Assembly: GCA_007116095.1 (NCBI GenBank)
Contig: SKJD01000489.1
Span: 1-15,504, forward strand
Source: Candidatus Hydrogenedentota bacterium
GTDB lineage: Bacteria; Hydrogenedentota; Hydrogenedentia; Hydrogenedentales; SCBR16-9
Length of the DNA stretch: 15,504 nucleotides
Direction of reading: 5' to 3'
Made by a program: the position numbers and the translations under genes. This document shows, piece by piece, positions 7,241 through 15,049 of this stretch (its first letter is position 1; every line of letters begins with the position of its first letter). A model generated the notes under the pieces. It was given only the letters and a program-made list of their open reading frames with translations. It was not told where the DNA came from and ran no database searches.

Positions 7241-7520
7241 GTTGCCGACAAACCTTTCATTGGCTGGAATGTATTACCGGAATTATTCGCTACTGTAAGG
7301 AGGCTAAACTGCGGACAACGCCGGGAAAATGATTTTAATAATTTGAAATTTTATAGGCGCTTTGTTTTGGTTGTGTTAGCGTTGCGTGAAAAATATGCTT
7401 TTTATCACCAAAATGCTTGGTTGACGCCTTGTTTCAACTGCCGGTAGGAGATGTGGATCTTTTTTCAGCTGTTGTAGGCAAGTACGGCAAAAAAGTAAAA
7501 TGGCCCATATTTTATCAAAA

Positions 7521-7538
7521 TTTAACAATAGCCTAATC
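7521..7538 (+). promoter_or_regulatory. Possible PhoB-type direct repeat before the porin
   Basis: TTTAACA (7521-7527) and CCTAATC (7532-7538) share a TAA core at an 11-bp period, the spacing of PhoB half-sites. The second half is identical to the first half of the site before pstS. The halves match each other poorly and do not match the E. coli CTGTCAT box. A possible -10 (TATAAA, 7542-7547) lies too close for standard PhoB geometry, so this is weak. Confidence 0.3.
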
Positions 7539-7573
7539 AATTATAAAAATTTAGCTGCAATAATTTTTCAGTT

Positions 7574-7593
7574 TTGGAACCGATTTGTTCCAA
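7574..7593. other. Inverted repeat in the porin leader
   Basis: TTGGAAC (7574-7580) and GTTCCAA (7587-7593) are perfect 7-bp arms around a 6-bp loop, ending 46 bp before the porin ATG. It could be a repressor site or a leader hairpin. It is not followed by a T-run, so it is not a standard terminator. Confidence 0.45.
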
Positions 7594-7639
7594 GGCCAGT
7601 GTGCTTAGCTAATATTGTTTTAATCGAGGGGGAAAACAA

Positions 7640-9088
7640 ATGTGGTGTTGTGTTTCAATAATCAGGTGTGGTCTTTTAAGCTTGCTGTTAAGTTGGACAA
7701 GCGTATTGTATGCAGCAGAGATCGGGGAGATCAATGCCAGAGAGGCCGAGTTGATTGATCATATCCAGTCCCTACAGGAACGAGTTGAAGATCTGGAGCG
7801 TCGTCTGGACGGGCAGCCGTATGCAGATACGGATGCTGCCCTGGAAGCACGGATCGAAGCGGTAGAATCTTCCATCATCACCCAGGCCACCCCTGCGGGG
7901 AATGATTTTCGGGCCTACTGGAGCGACGGACTGCGCTTTGAGACCATGGATGAGCAGGTCCGGCTTCGTATCGGTGGTCGGATTCACAACGACTGGTACT
8001 GGTTCGATGAAAGTCGGGACCTGCATCGCAGCCTGGGCAATATCGATGATGGGGTATTGTTTCGTCGTGCGCGGCTCTATATGTCCGGTGAAGTCGGTGA
8101 GCACCTGCGTTTTACGGCGCAGTATGACTTTGCCGGTGGCGACGCCGATTTTCGGGATGTCTACATGGAGCTCGCGGAATTGCCCGGGGTGGGCAACATA
8201 CGGATAGGGCAATTCAAAGAGCCATTTGGAATGGAGGAGTTGATCAGCTCGAATAACATCCCGTTTATTGAGCGTTCTCAGCCGACCAGTGTCTTCGCAC
8301 CTTCGCGTAGTACCGGGGTCATGGTGCACAATCGCTTCCTGGAGGATCGCCTGGCCGGTTTCGTTGGGGTATTTCGGGACAGCAACGACTACGGCAACCA
8401 TGCCCGTGATGGAAAGTATACTGTTGCCGCGCGGGTCACTGGTTTGCCCTGGTACGCCGAAGAGGGCAGACAATTGTTGCACCTGGGGCTGGCCTACAGC
8501 TACCGGAAGCTGGATGGAGAGTACCGTGTGAACGTGCGTCCCGAGGCCCGGCTTACACCACGCTTTTTGGATACGGGGTTGATCGCTGCTGACAAGGAAC
8601 AACGCCTGGGCCTGGAGGCTGCCGGGGTATATGGGCCGTTCTCTTTGCAAGCGGAATACATGATGTCGGAGGTGGACACGGACTTCCTGGGCAAGCGTGA
8701 GATGGACGGCTGGTACGTGCTGGGCAGTTGGGTGATGACTGGAGAAAACCGGAGTTACAGTCGCGCTGCGGGTACCTTCGGCGGGATTAAACCAAGGAAT
8801 AACTTCAAACTCAGTGGAGAAGACCGAGGATTGGGCGCCTTAGAGCTGGCGCTGCGCTATTCCGAGCTGGACCTGAATGACGGCGGACACCGGGGCATCC
8901 AGGGCGGTTCTGAAGACACCATCACCCTGGGCCTGAACTGGTACCTGAATCCCAATGCGCGGATTATGTTTAATTACATGCACACCCAGGTCGATCGGGA
9001 TTTCTACTACAGTGCCAATAACTGGGTATTCCGTGCTCGGGGACTCAGTCTGAACGCCTTCAGCACCCGCTTCCAGGTGAATTTCTAA
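7640..9088 (+). CDS. OprP/OprO-family phosphate-selective porin
   Basis: A 482-residue outer-membrane beta-barrel. Residues 1-26 form a signal peptide ending at LYAA. Residues about 27-80 are a heptad-like, charged helical segment (INAREAELIDHIQSLQERVE...) that probably forms a periplasmic coiled coil before the barrel, as in trimeric phosphate porins. The barrel begins near VRLRIGGRIHNDWYWF (107-122), and RIGQFKEPFGMEEL (188-201) is a strong family signature. The protein ends in phenylalanine (RFQVNF), the usual outer-membrane assembly signal. GAGGGGG (7626-7632) lies 7 bp before the ATG. Position just before pstS suggests that it admits phosphate or polyphosphate during starvation. Phosphate selectivity is inferred from family and context; related porins can pass other anions. 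Confidence 0.9.
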   Translation: MWCCVSIIRCGLLSLLLSWTSVLYAAEIGEINAREAELIDHIQSLQERVEDLERRLDGQPYADTDAALEARIEAVESSIITQATPAGNDFRAYWSDGLRFETMDEQVRLRIGGRIHNDWYWFDESRDLHRSLGNIDDGVLFRRARLYMSGEVGEHLRFTAQYDFAGGDADFRDVYMELAELPGVGNIRIGQFKEPFGMEELISSNNIPFIERSQPTSVFAPSRSTGVMVHNRFLEDRLAGFVGVFRDSNDYGNHARDGKYTVAARVTGLPWYAEEGRQLLHLGLAYSYRKLDGEYRVNVRPEARLTPRFLDTGLIAADKEQRLGLEAAGVYGPFSLQAEYMMSEVDTDFLGKREMDGWYVLGSWVMTGENRSYSRAAGTFGGIKPRNNFKLSGEDRGLGALELALRYSELDLNDGGHRGIQGGSEDTITLGLNWYLNPNARIMFNYMHTQVDRDFYYSANNWVFRARGLSLNAFSTRFQVNF

Positions 9089-9100
9089 TCAAGCCTAACA
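9084..9100 (+). repeat. Near-copy of the pstS upstream direct repeat
   Basis: The segment containing CTAATCAAGCCTAACA overlaps the porin stop and is a near-copy of 9210-9226 (about 15 of 17 positions with a one-base gap). The CTAA cores are 10 bp apart here but 11 bp apart there, so it may be a decayed regulatory copy or chance. Confidence 0.3.
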
Positions 9101-9108
9101 ATGGCTTG
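9090..9108 (+). other. Small hairpin just after the porin stop
   Basis: CAAGCC (9090-9095) and GGCTTG (9103-9108) pair around a 7-nt loop, 1 nt after the porin stop codon. It is a weak stem that could protect the transcript's 3' end together with the stronger hairpin downstream. Confidence 0.4.
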
Positions 9109-9151
9109 CTGAAACACAACGTCTGGCAAGTCCTGATCGTAGCGAGACTGT

Positions 9152-9190
9152 AATAATCACCCATGACCACCCAGGTTGTGGGTGATTATT
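9152..9190 (+). terminator. Strong hairpin between porin and pstS
   Basis: The arms AATAATCACCCA (9152-9163) and TGGGTGATTATT (9179-9190) pair perfectly over 12 bp. The stem extends inward by two G-T wobbles and three more pairs to about 17 bp with a 5-nt loop (9169-9173). The 3' arm ends in ATTATTT rather than a full U-run. It probably ends most porin transcripts and may allow some read-through into pstS. The A/T-rich base of the stem would let it work in both directions. Confidence 0.75.
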
Positions 9191-9209
9191 TGTGGAATTA
9201 TCACCGTAT

Positions 9210-9242
9210 CCTAATCAAACCCTAACGTTGCCCGCTTACAAT
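9210..9242 (+). promoter_or_regulatory. Candidate pstS promoter with Pho-box-like repeat
   Basis: CCTAATC (9210-9216) and CCTAACG (9221-9227) form a 7-4-7 direct repeat with an 11-bp period. Nine bp further on is TACAAT (9237-9242), one base from the -10 consensus. This is the arrangement of PhoB-activated promoters, where two half-sites replace the -35 box about 10 bp before the -10. No good -35 is seen. The half-site sequence differs from the E. coli CTGTCAT, so the binding protein is inferred from layout and from the phosphate genes alone. Confidence 0.5.
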
Positions 9243-9246
9243 TTGG

Positions 9247-9261
9247 CTGTCCTGAGGACAG
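9247..9261. other. 15-bp palindrome at the expected pstS transcription start
   Basis: CTGTCCTGAGGACAG has perfect 7-bp arms around one central base. It begins 5 bp after the candidate -10, so it would cover the transcription start: a possible repressor site, or a short 5' hairpin on the mRNA. Confidence 0.45.
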
Positions 9262-9333
9262 GTATTTCAATTATGCCTGACTTCAAATTCTGGATGACAA
9301 ATTGAACCGATCGCAAGAGAAAGGAAGTGAACC

Positions 9334-10329
9334 GTGGGTACTTTGCGCAATTCAGTACAGGGATTAGTTATCGGAGGCTTGTTATTGCTGCCAGCACTCA
9401 GCGTGCCGGCGCAGGTAGAGGTGGACCCTGGTTTTGAAGACTACGCCCCGGTGCAAGGGGTGTCGGGCAACATCAAGAGCATGGGCTCCGATTCCATGAA
9501 CAACATGATGGCCCTCTGGGCGGAAGGCTTTCTGGCTTTCTACCCGAATGTACAGATTGAGATTGAGGGCAAAGGCTCCTCCACGGCGCCGCCAGCGCTG
9601 ATTGAAGGCGCCGCCCAGTTGGGGCAGATGAGCCGTGCCATGCGCAGCTCGGAGGAAGACGAGTTTGAGGAGCGCTACGGTTACAAGCCCACGGCGCTGA
9701 GCACCAGCATCGACATGCTGGCAGTCTATGTAAACAAGGACAACCCGATTGTCGAGCGGGGCCTTACCCTGCAGGAAATCGACGCCATCTTTTCACAGAC
9801 CCGTCGGGGTGGTCTGGAAAGCGACATCCAGACGTGGGGCGATCTGGGCATGGAAGGCGAGTGGGCGGATCAGCCCATTGGTATTTACGGACGCAACTCG
9901 GCTTCCGGCACCTATGGTTTCTTCAAGGATGTGGCGCTCTTTGGCGGGGACTTCAAAGATGAGGTGCGTGAGCAGCCCGGCAGCGCTTCCGTGGTGCAGG
10001 GGGTTGCTTCGGACCGCTATGCCATTGGATACAGCGGCATCGGTTATATGACTGCCGATGTAACGGCGATTCCGATTGCTTTAGGTGTCGGCGAGCCGAT
10101 GGTGGAGCCCACCCCCGAGAACGCCTACACCGGTTTGTATCCCCTGGCCCGGTTTCTTTATGTCTACATCAATTACCAACCCGGTAGTAACCTGGACCCC
10201 TTACGCAGGGAGTTTGTTAAGTATGTCTTCAGCCGCCAAGGCCAGGAAGATGTCGTGCGCGACGGATACTATCCCGTGCCGTTTGCCATTGCCGAGGAAG
10301 AAATGGCAAAAGTCAGCATCACGGAGTAG
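9334..10329 (+). CDS. pstS: Phosphate ABC transporter substrate-binding protein PstS
   Basis: A 331-residue periplasmic phosphate-binding protein. The signal peptide covers about residues 1-26, with a hydrophobic core GLVIGGLLLLPAL and a VPA cleavage site. Ligand-loop motifs of the family are present: SMGSDSMNN (49-57), GKGSSTAPPAL (79-89), the MSR segment (99-101) and YGRNSASGTYGFF (185-197). The last sits at the start of the second lobe and normally contacts phosphate through serine, threonine and arginine. The GTG start at 9334 follows AAGGAAG, spaced normally, and gives a complete signal peptide. The mature protein has no lipobox cysteine, so it should be soluble. It is the first gene of the transporter unit, with a candidate Pho-type promoter upstream and a strong hairpin after its stop. 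Confidence 0.95.
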   Translation: MGTLRNSVQGLVIGGLLLLPALSVPAQVEVDPGFEDYAPVQGVSGNIKSMGSDSMNNMMALWAEGFLAFYPNVQIEIEGKGSSTAPPALIEGAAQLGQMSRAMRSSEEDEFEERYGYKPTALSTSIDMLAVYVNKDNPIVERGLTLQEIDAIFSQTRRGGLESDIQTWGDLGMEGEWADQPIGIYGRNSASGTYGFFKDVALFGGDFKDEVREQPGSASVVQGVASDRYAIGYSGIGYMTADVTAIPIALGVGEPMVEPTPENAYTGLYPLARFLYVYINYQPGSNLDPLRREFVKYVFSRQGQEDVVRDGYYPVPFAIAEEEMAKVSITE

Positions 10330-10373
10330 TTGATTTCTACTTATCCATATTAATATGTCTGTGTAGTGATATT

Positions 10374-10416
10374 GGATACAGGGGTTGGTATGCCTTAAGC
10401 ATCATCCCCTGTATCC
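10374..10416 (+). other. Intercistronic hairpin between pstS and pstC
   Basis: GGATACAGGGG (10374-10384) and CCCCTGTATCC (10406-10416) are perfect 11-bp arms. A nested 4-bp stem, ATGC/GCAT (10390-10393 and 10399-10402), sits inside the loop. No T-run follows, so it is more likely a 3'-end stabiliser or attenuator than a full terminator. It would allow more PstS than PstC to be made, which suits a binding protein needed in excess. Confidence 0.75.
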
Positions 10417-10456
10417 CCTTGGATTAATTGCATGGGTGGAAGGACTTGGGGAAGGC

Positions 10457-13105
10457 ATGGCAGAAAAACAATTCACAGGCTGGAAACGGCAGCGCAAAAC
10501 ACAGTGGCGCGTTAAAGTAGCGGATCAGGTGGCGCGCCTTATGATCAGCATCGCGGGTGTGGGTACTATCATCGCCATTACCTTGGTGTGTGTCTTCCTG
10601 GTTTCGGTGGTGGCGCCATTGTTCATGCCGGGTACCGTGCAGGCGGACAATGAAATCCACACAGAACATGCGGCAACTTCTGAGCATGTGCCGCCTATCC
10701 ATACCGCCATGGATGAATATAACCTCCTGGGTTACAGCCTCTATGCGGATGGCATGCTGGAGGTATTTCGTCTCGACAATGGCGATGTCTTGGAGGAACG
10801 CCAGTTATTTGATGCAGAGAATTTGCCTATCAGCCATGCCTTCGCCGTATCGGAAGGACATGTTGCCTTTGGTTTTCCCAATGGGCAGATTCAATTTGGC
10901 AGGATTAATTTTTCAACCACCTTTCTCGCTTTGGATGAAGTAGCACCGGAACACCATGCAATGGAAAGCCGGGATTTTGCAGCCTATCGAGGCGGTGTCG
11001 TTCAGTTGACGCCCCGGGGGCAATTTCGGCTGCAAAGTCTGGAAGTCGAGCTTGAAGACCCAATTACGCTGGACGAGGCGCAGGGAGTTGCGCTTATTGA
11101 CTTCACCGCACTCTCTAGTGGTCCCATTTTTGCCACCATGACGGAAGATGGAACCTTCCGGATCAATAGCGTTCGGCGCACGCGGAACCTGATGACCCGG
11201 GAAGAAACCGTTACATTACAGGGCAGTGAGTTGGCCCTGGACTTTTCGGATGGACGCGGACTTCCGGAATTTTTGCGAATTGAGGGACGGGCAGATACGG
11301 TCTTGCTTATCTGGGAGGATGGCTATGTGCAGCGTTTCGACACCCGCGACCGGAACAATCCGGTATTCGCAGAAGAGTTTATGCTGCTAGATGATCCAAC
11401 GCACGAAATCAGTCAGGTCGGTCACCTGATTGGTAAAATGACCCTGGTAATCGGGGACAGCGCCGGGACAATCCATACCTGGTTTCGGGTGCGTCCCGAA
11501 GAGAACCCAGGCACGCCGGATGGTTCTCGCTATGTGAAGGCGCTTGAATTTCCTGCAGAGTCAAAAATGGGACCCGTAATATCTTTTGCCGCCTCTGCCC
11601 GCACCCGGATGCTGGCTGCGGGTTATGCCGGGGGGCAGGTGCGACTTCTTTACATCACCAGCAACCGCATGCTAAATGAGTTTTCTGCCTTTGACGTAAC
11701 CCGCCCGGTACGCGCACTCGCGCTATCACCACGTGATGATGCGTTATTGGCTGGTTCTGAATACGGCTTTGCCCGCTGGAAATTGGACTTCCCCCATCCT
11801 CAGACCAATCTACGCGCTATCTTCGGCAAGGTGCAATATGAAGGTTTTGAGAATCCCGAACATATATGGCAGTCCTCCAGCGGCAGCGATGAATTTGAGC
11901 CGAAGTATGGACTGATGCCTTTGATATTCGGCACCTTGAAAGCTACCTTCTACACCATGATCTTTGCCGTGCCGATCGCCCTGTTGGCGGCGGTCTACAC
12001 CAGTGAATTCCTGAGCCCACGCATCAAGGCCCGTGTAAAGCCGACCATCGAAGTTATGGCAAGCCTGCCGAGTGTGGTGCTGGGATTTCTGGCGGCATTG
12101 GTCATCGCGCCGGTAGCGGAACGGGCCGTCCCCGGGATACTGCTTTCATTTTTTTGGGTTCCATTTATATTGTTGTGTGTGGCGGCGTTATGGCAGTTAC
12201 TTCCCTATACCTTGTATGGTCGGTTGAAGTCCTATCGCCTGCTTGTCATGATGGCAGTGTTGCCTGTAGCGGGCTACCTGGCCTATATCACTGGGCCTTA
12301 CATGGAGCGCCTTCTCTTTGCTGGGGATTTGCGCGGCTGGTTGAACTGGACCTATAACCCCGGCAATCCCGAGGCTGGGCAGCAATTTCAAAATGCTGTC
12401 GGCGGCTGGATGATTCTCATGATGCCACTGTCAGCCGTGGCCATGGTCTATGTGAATATGACTTGGTGGAATCCTGCCTTGCGTAGTCGCTGTACCGAGT
12501 TGACCTCGCTCCCGGTCGCCCTGATTAATCTCCTTAAGTTTCTGGTAGGCACACTCTGCGCCGTGCTGTTGGCATTGGGTATTTCCTGGATGCTACATGG
12601 GCTAGGCTGGGACCCGCGCGGCAGTTATATTGGCCCCTATGCCCAGCGTAACGCCCTGATAGTCGGTTTTGTCATGGGCTTTGCGGTGATTCCCATCATC
12701 TATACCATCGCGGAAGACGCCCTCTCTGCCGTGCCGGATCATTTGCGCTCCGGATCCCTGGGGGCCGGGGCGACGCCGTGGCAGACCGCCATTCGCATCA
12801 TCATTCCGACAGCCATGAGCGGCCTCTTCTCGGCGATTATGGTCGGCTTCGGACGGGCAGTCGGGGAAACCATGATTGTATTGATGGCTGCGGGGAACAC
12901 GCCCTTGATGGAGTGGAACATGTTCAACGGGTTCCGCACTCTCTCGGCGAATATTGCCGTGGAACTTTCCGAGGCGGTGAAAAACGGTACGAACTACCGC
13001 CTGCTCTTTCTTGCGGCCCTGACCTTATTTTTGATCACCTTTGCACTGAATACTATTGCGGAAATTGTGCGGCAACGATTCAGGAAGCGAGCGTTTGAAT
13101 TATGA
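10457..13105 (+). CDS. pstC: Phosphate ABC transporter permease PstC, enlarged form
   Basis: An 882-residue permease, far longer than E. coli PstC (319). A basic N-terminus and one helix (about 30-55) are followed by about 430 periplasmic residues (57-485). These are rich in short beta strands with recurring patterns such as VLLIWEDGYVQRFD, LVIGDSAGTIHTWF and MLAAGYAGGQVRLL, like WD40/beta-propeller blades. The permease core starts near residue 488 (FGTLKATFYTMIFAVPIALLAA, then MASLPSVVLGFLA). The ATPase-contacting loop is GAGATPWQTAIRIIIP (770-784), followed by GRAVGETMIVL. A second insertion (about 560-715) adds around four helices between the usual ones. I chose the ATG at 10457 because the in-frame TTG at 10385 lies in the intercistronic hairpin. 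The stop overlaps pstA as ATGA. Confidence 0.92.
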   Translation: MAEKQFTGWKRQRKTQWRVKVADQVARLMISIAGVGTIIAITLVCVFLVSVVAPLFMPGTVQADNEIHTEHAATSEHVPPIHTAMDEYNLLGYSLYADGMLEVFRLDNGDVLEERQLFDAENLPISHAFAVSEGHVAFGFPNGQIQFGRINFSTTFLALDEVAPEHHAMESRDFAAYRGGVVQLTPRGQFRLQSLEVELEDPITLDEAQGVALIDFTALSSGPIFATMTEDGTFRINSVRRTRNLMTREETVTLQGSELALDFSDGRGLPEFLRIEGRADTVLLIWEDGYVQRFDTRDRNNPVFAEEFMLLDDPTHEISQVGHLIGKMTLVIGDSAGTIHTWFRVRPEENPGTPDGSRYVKALEFPAESKMGPVISFAASARTRMLAAGYAGGQVRLLYITSNRMLNEFSAFDVTRPVRALALSPRDDALLAGSEYGFARWKLDFPHPQTNLRAIFGKVQYEGFENPEHIWQSSSGSDEFEPKYGLMPLIFGTLKATFYTMIFAVPIALLAAVYTSEFLSPRIKARVKPTIEVMASLPSVVLGFLAALVIAPVAERAVPGILLSFFWVPFILLCVAALWQLLPYTLYGRLKSYRLLVMMAVLPVAGYLAYITGPYMERLLFAGDLRGWLNWTYNPGNPEAGQQFQNAVGGWMILMMPLSAVAMVYVNMTWWNPALRSRCTELTSLPVALINLLKFLVGTLCAVLLALGISWMLHGLGWDPRGSYIGPYAQRNALIVGFVMGFAVIPIIYTIAEDALSAVPDHLRSGSLGAGATPWQTAIRIIIPTAMSGLFSAIMVGFGRAVGETMIVLMAAGNTPLMEWNMFNGFRTLSANIAVELSEAVKNGTNYRLLFLAALTLFLITFALNTIAEIVRQRFRKRAFEL

Positions 13106-15033
13106 GTCTGGACATGAACGATAAAGGAAGCAGGAGCAGTTCCGATTCGACGAAAGTGAATACAGTGCAAGACAGTAATGTAAGTACCAACTCTGTAAGT
13201 AGACGTCGTCGCCAATCAAAAGCCATCAATTCGCACATGGCCCAAGGTGAAGCCTGGGTCTGGTTGACGGGCGGGGCCTTGAGTTTGGCTATATTCATGA
13301 TCCTCGGCCTGTTGGGAATCGTTCTCTACAACGGATCGGTTACCTTTTGGCCGGGGCCGGTTTATGCTTTTCAGGATCATGATGGTCAACCCTATATGGG
13401 CGAGATGTTTCGTCAGGAGCGTTTTACCCCCAGCGAAACATTGCTCAATAACCTGCCAGATGCACAGCGTAATGTAGTCCAGGCAAAGCTAGATGAGGAT
13501 GATGGCCTGGCGAACCGGATTTTGCTCCGTACAGCGAACTTCGATCTCACCGGGACCCATTTCACCTGGCTGAATGAATTCGATATCGAACGTGATCAGG
13601 AGGCCCAGCCGACGTGGGCGATTGTGGTGGAGCGCATGACCTGGGGGCGCTTCTATGGTATGCCGGAGGCCTTTGAGGTAGGGGGGGATATCGTCGCGGA
13701 TACTCCGGAAAGCGTTTGGGAGCGTTTTGAGCAATACCATGCCGAGGTCCGTCGACTTTGGCATGAGCGCCGTTCGTTGGAAATCCATGCGTTGGGCCGA
13801 GCGAACCGCATCCTGGAAAATGCCCGGTTGGAACTCCGCCGCGTCGCTCTACAGGAAAACCCACCAGTTACCTGGGTGGCTGCCTTTGACAACCTCAATC
13901 GCTTTCGCGCCGGGGGTACAGAGACAGAAATCGCCGAGGCGCGGGAAGCCTTGCGTCGTGTTGAAGCGGAAGTGGGTCGCCCAACAGATACCTACATGGA
14001 GGCTGTTGATGTCTTTTTCGAGGAACAGCGCATGGGGCAGGCGCTGTTTCAGGAAATCAATGAGCAAATTTTTGCCCTGAACCAGGAGATGGATCAGTAC
14101 AAAATCCATATGGGTACGGTCGATGGGCAGCAAAAAGTGCTCAGCCTGGCCGAGGTGGTGCGGGCCTATCCGGCCAATCAACTTGGTTTTTTCGAAAAAT
14201 GCCAGGTCTACCTTTCACGCTGGTGGGAGTTCTTGCGTGCGGACCCCCGTGAGGCCAACAGTGAGGGCGGGGTCTTTCCTGCAATTTTCGGCACGGTTAC
14301 CATGACCCTGATCATGTCGCTGTTGGTGGCCCCATTCGGTGTACTGGCCGCTCTGTATTTACGGGAGTACGCCAAGGCCGGGCTGATCGTTAGCGCGGTG
14401 CGGGTGGCCGTGAACAACCTCGCTGGGGTGCCGAGTATTGTATTTGGCGTCTTCGGGTTGGGCTTCTTCTGCTACATTATTGGCGCCGGCATTGATGAGA
14501 TATTCTTTCAGGCGAAACTGCCAAACCCGACCTTCGGCAAGGGCGGTATCATGTGGGCCTCGTTCACATTGGCGTTACTCACCCTGCCGGTGGTCATCGT
14601 GGCCACGGAAGAGGCCTTGGCTGCGGTGCCAAGCTCGATGCGTCAGGGCTCCTATGCCTGCGGTGCGAGTAAATGGCAGACCATCTATCGCATTGTATTG
14701 CCGCGTGCGATGCCGGGCATCATGACCGGGATGATCCTGGCCATGGCCCGCGGCGCGGGGGAAGTGGCGCCGTTGATGCTGGTCGGCGCGGTAAAGCTGG
14801 CGCCGGAGCTGCCCATTGATCGGGTCTTTCCCTTCATCCACCCTGATCGTAGCTTTATGCACCTGGGCTTTCATATTTATGACCTGGGCTTTCAGTCCCA
14901 AAATTCGGAGGCGGCCAAGCCCATGGTCTTTACGACAACCTTGCTGCTGATCCTCCTCATTGCAACTCTCAATATTTTCGCAATTGCCCTGCGCTCGCGT
15001 ATGCGGCGACGTTTTGTGGCCAACCAGTTCTGA
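13102..15033 (+). CDS. pstA: Phosphate ABC transporter permease PstA, enlarged form
   Basis: A 643-residue partner permease, about twice the length of E. coli PstA. A hydrophilic Ser/Arg-rich cytoplasmic tail (1-50, with RRRRQSK) leads to one helix (about 52-77). About 310 periplasmic residues follow (78-387). Residues about 205-340 are strongly charged and helical ([18 protein letters not shown], then a long Glu/Arg-rich stretch) and probably form a coiled coil. The permease core begins near 390 ([27 protein letters not shown]). It carries [16 protein letters not shown], the ATPase-contacting loop [32 protein letters not shown] (503-534, EAA type) and [12 protein letters not shown]. The ATG overlaps the pstC stop, and pstB begins 16 bp after the stop, so this is one operon. 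Confidence 0.95.
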   Translation: MSLDMNDKGSRSSSDSTKVNTVQDSNVSTNSVSRRRRQSKAINSHMAQGEAWVWLTGGALSLAIFMILGLLGIVLYNGSVTFWPGPVYAFQDHDGQPYMGEMFRQERFTPSETLLNNLPDAQRNVVQAKLDEDDGLANRILLRTANFDLTGTHFTWLNEFDIERDQEAQPTWAIVVERMTWGRFYGMPEAFEVGGDIVADTPESVWERFEQYHAEVRRLWHERRSLEIHALGRANRILENARLELRRVALQENPPVTWVAAFDNLNRFRAGGTETEIAEAREALRRVEAEVGRPTDTYMEAVDVFFEEQRMGQALFQEINEQIFALNQEMDQYKIHMGTVDGQQKVLSLAEVVRAYPANQLGFFEKCQVYLSRWWEFLRADPREANSEGGVFPAIFGTVTMTLIMSLLVAPFGVLAALYLREYAKAGLIVSAVRVAVNNLAGVPSIVFGVFGLGFFCYIIGAGIDEIFFQAKLPNPTFGKGGIMWASFTLALLTLPVVIVATEEALAAVPSSMRQGSYACGASKWQTIYRIVLPRAMPGIMTGMILAMARGAGEVAPLMLVGAVKLAPELPIDRVFPFIHPDRSFMHLGFHIYDLGFQSQNSEAAKPMVFTTTLLLILLIATLNIFAIALRSRMRRRFVANQF

Positions 15034-15049
15034 TAAGGAGAAGCATCCC

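Larger units (their letters stand above)
7241..7639. other. AT-rich divergent intergenic region, phoU / porin
   Basis: This 399-bp gap has no coding sequence I can support and is clearly more AT-rich than its neighbours, especially from about 7320 on. It should hold the phoU promoter (leftward) and the porin promoter (rightward). It contains a possible Pho-type direct repeat (7521-7538) and a 7-bp-arm inverted repeat (7574-7593). No convincing sigma-70 pair for phoU was found. Confidence 0.7.

Noticed and set aside
7112..7447. Possible small + strand gene across the phoU start and the intergenic region
   Set aside because: Half of it is antisense to phoU, the rest is AT-rich non-coding DNA, and the translation has no domain or signal pattern.
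7772..8650. 292-codon open frame on the - strand
   Set aside because: It is antisense to the porin, which has a signal peptide, family motif and C-terminal Phe. Nothing supports the reverse reading.
10385..10456. TTG-initiated 24-residue N-terminal extension of PstC
   Set aside because: The TTG lies in the loop of the intercistronic hairpin and has no good ribosome-binding site. The sequence from the ATG at 10457 already gives a basic tail plus helix 1.
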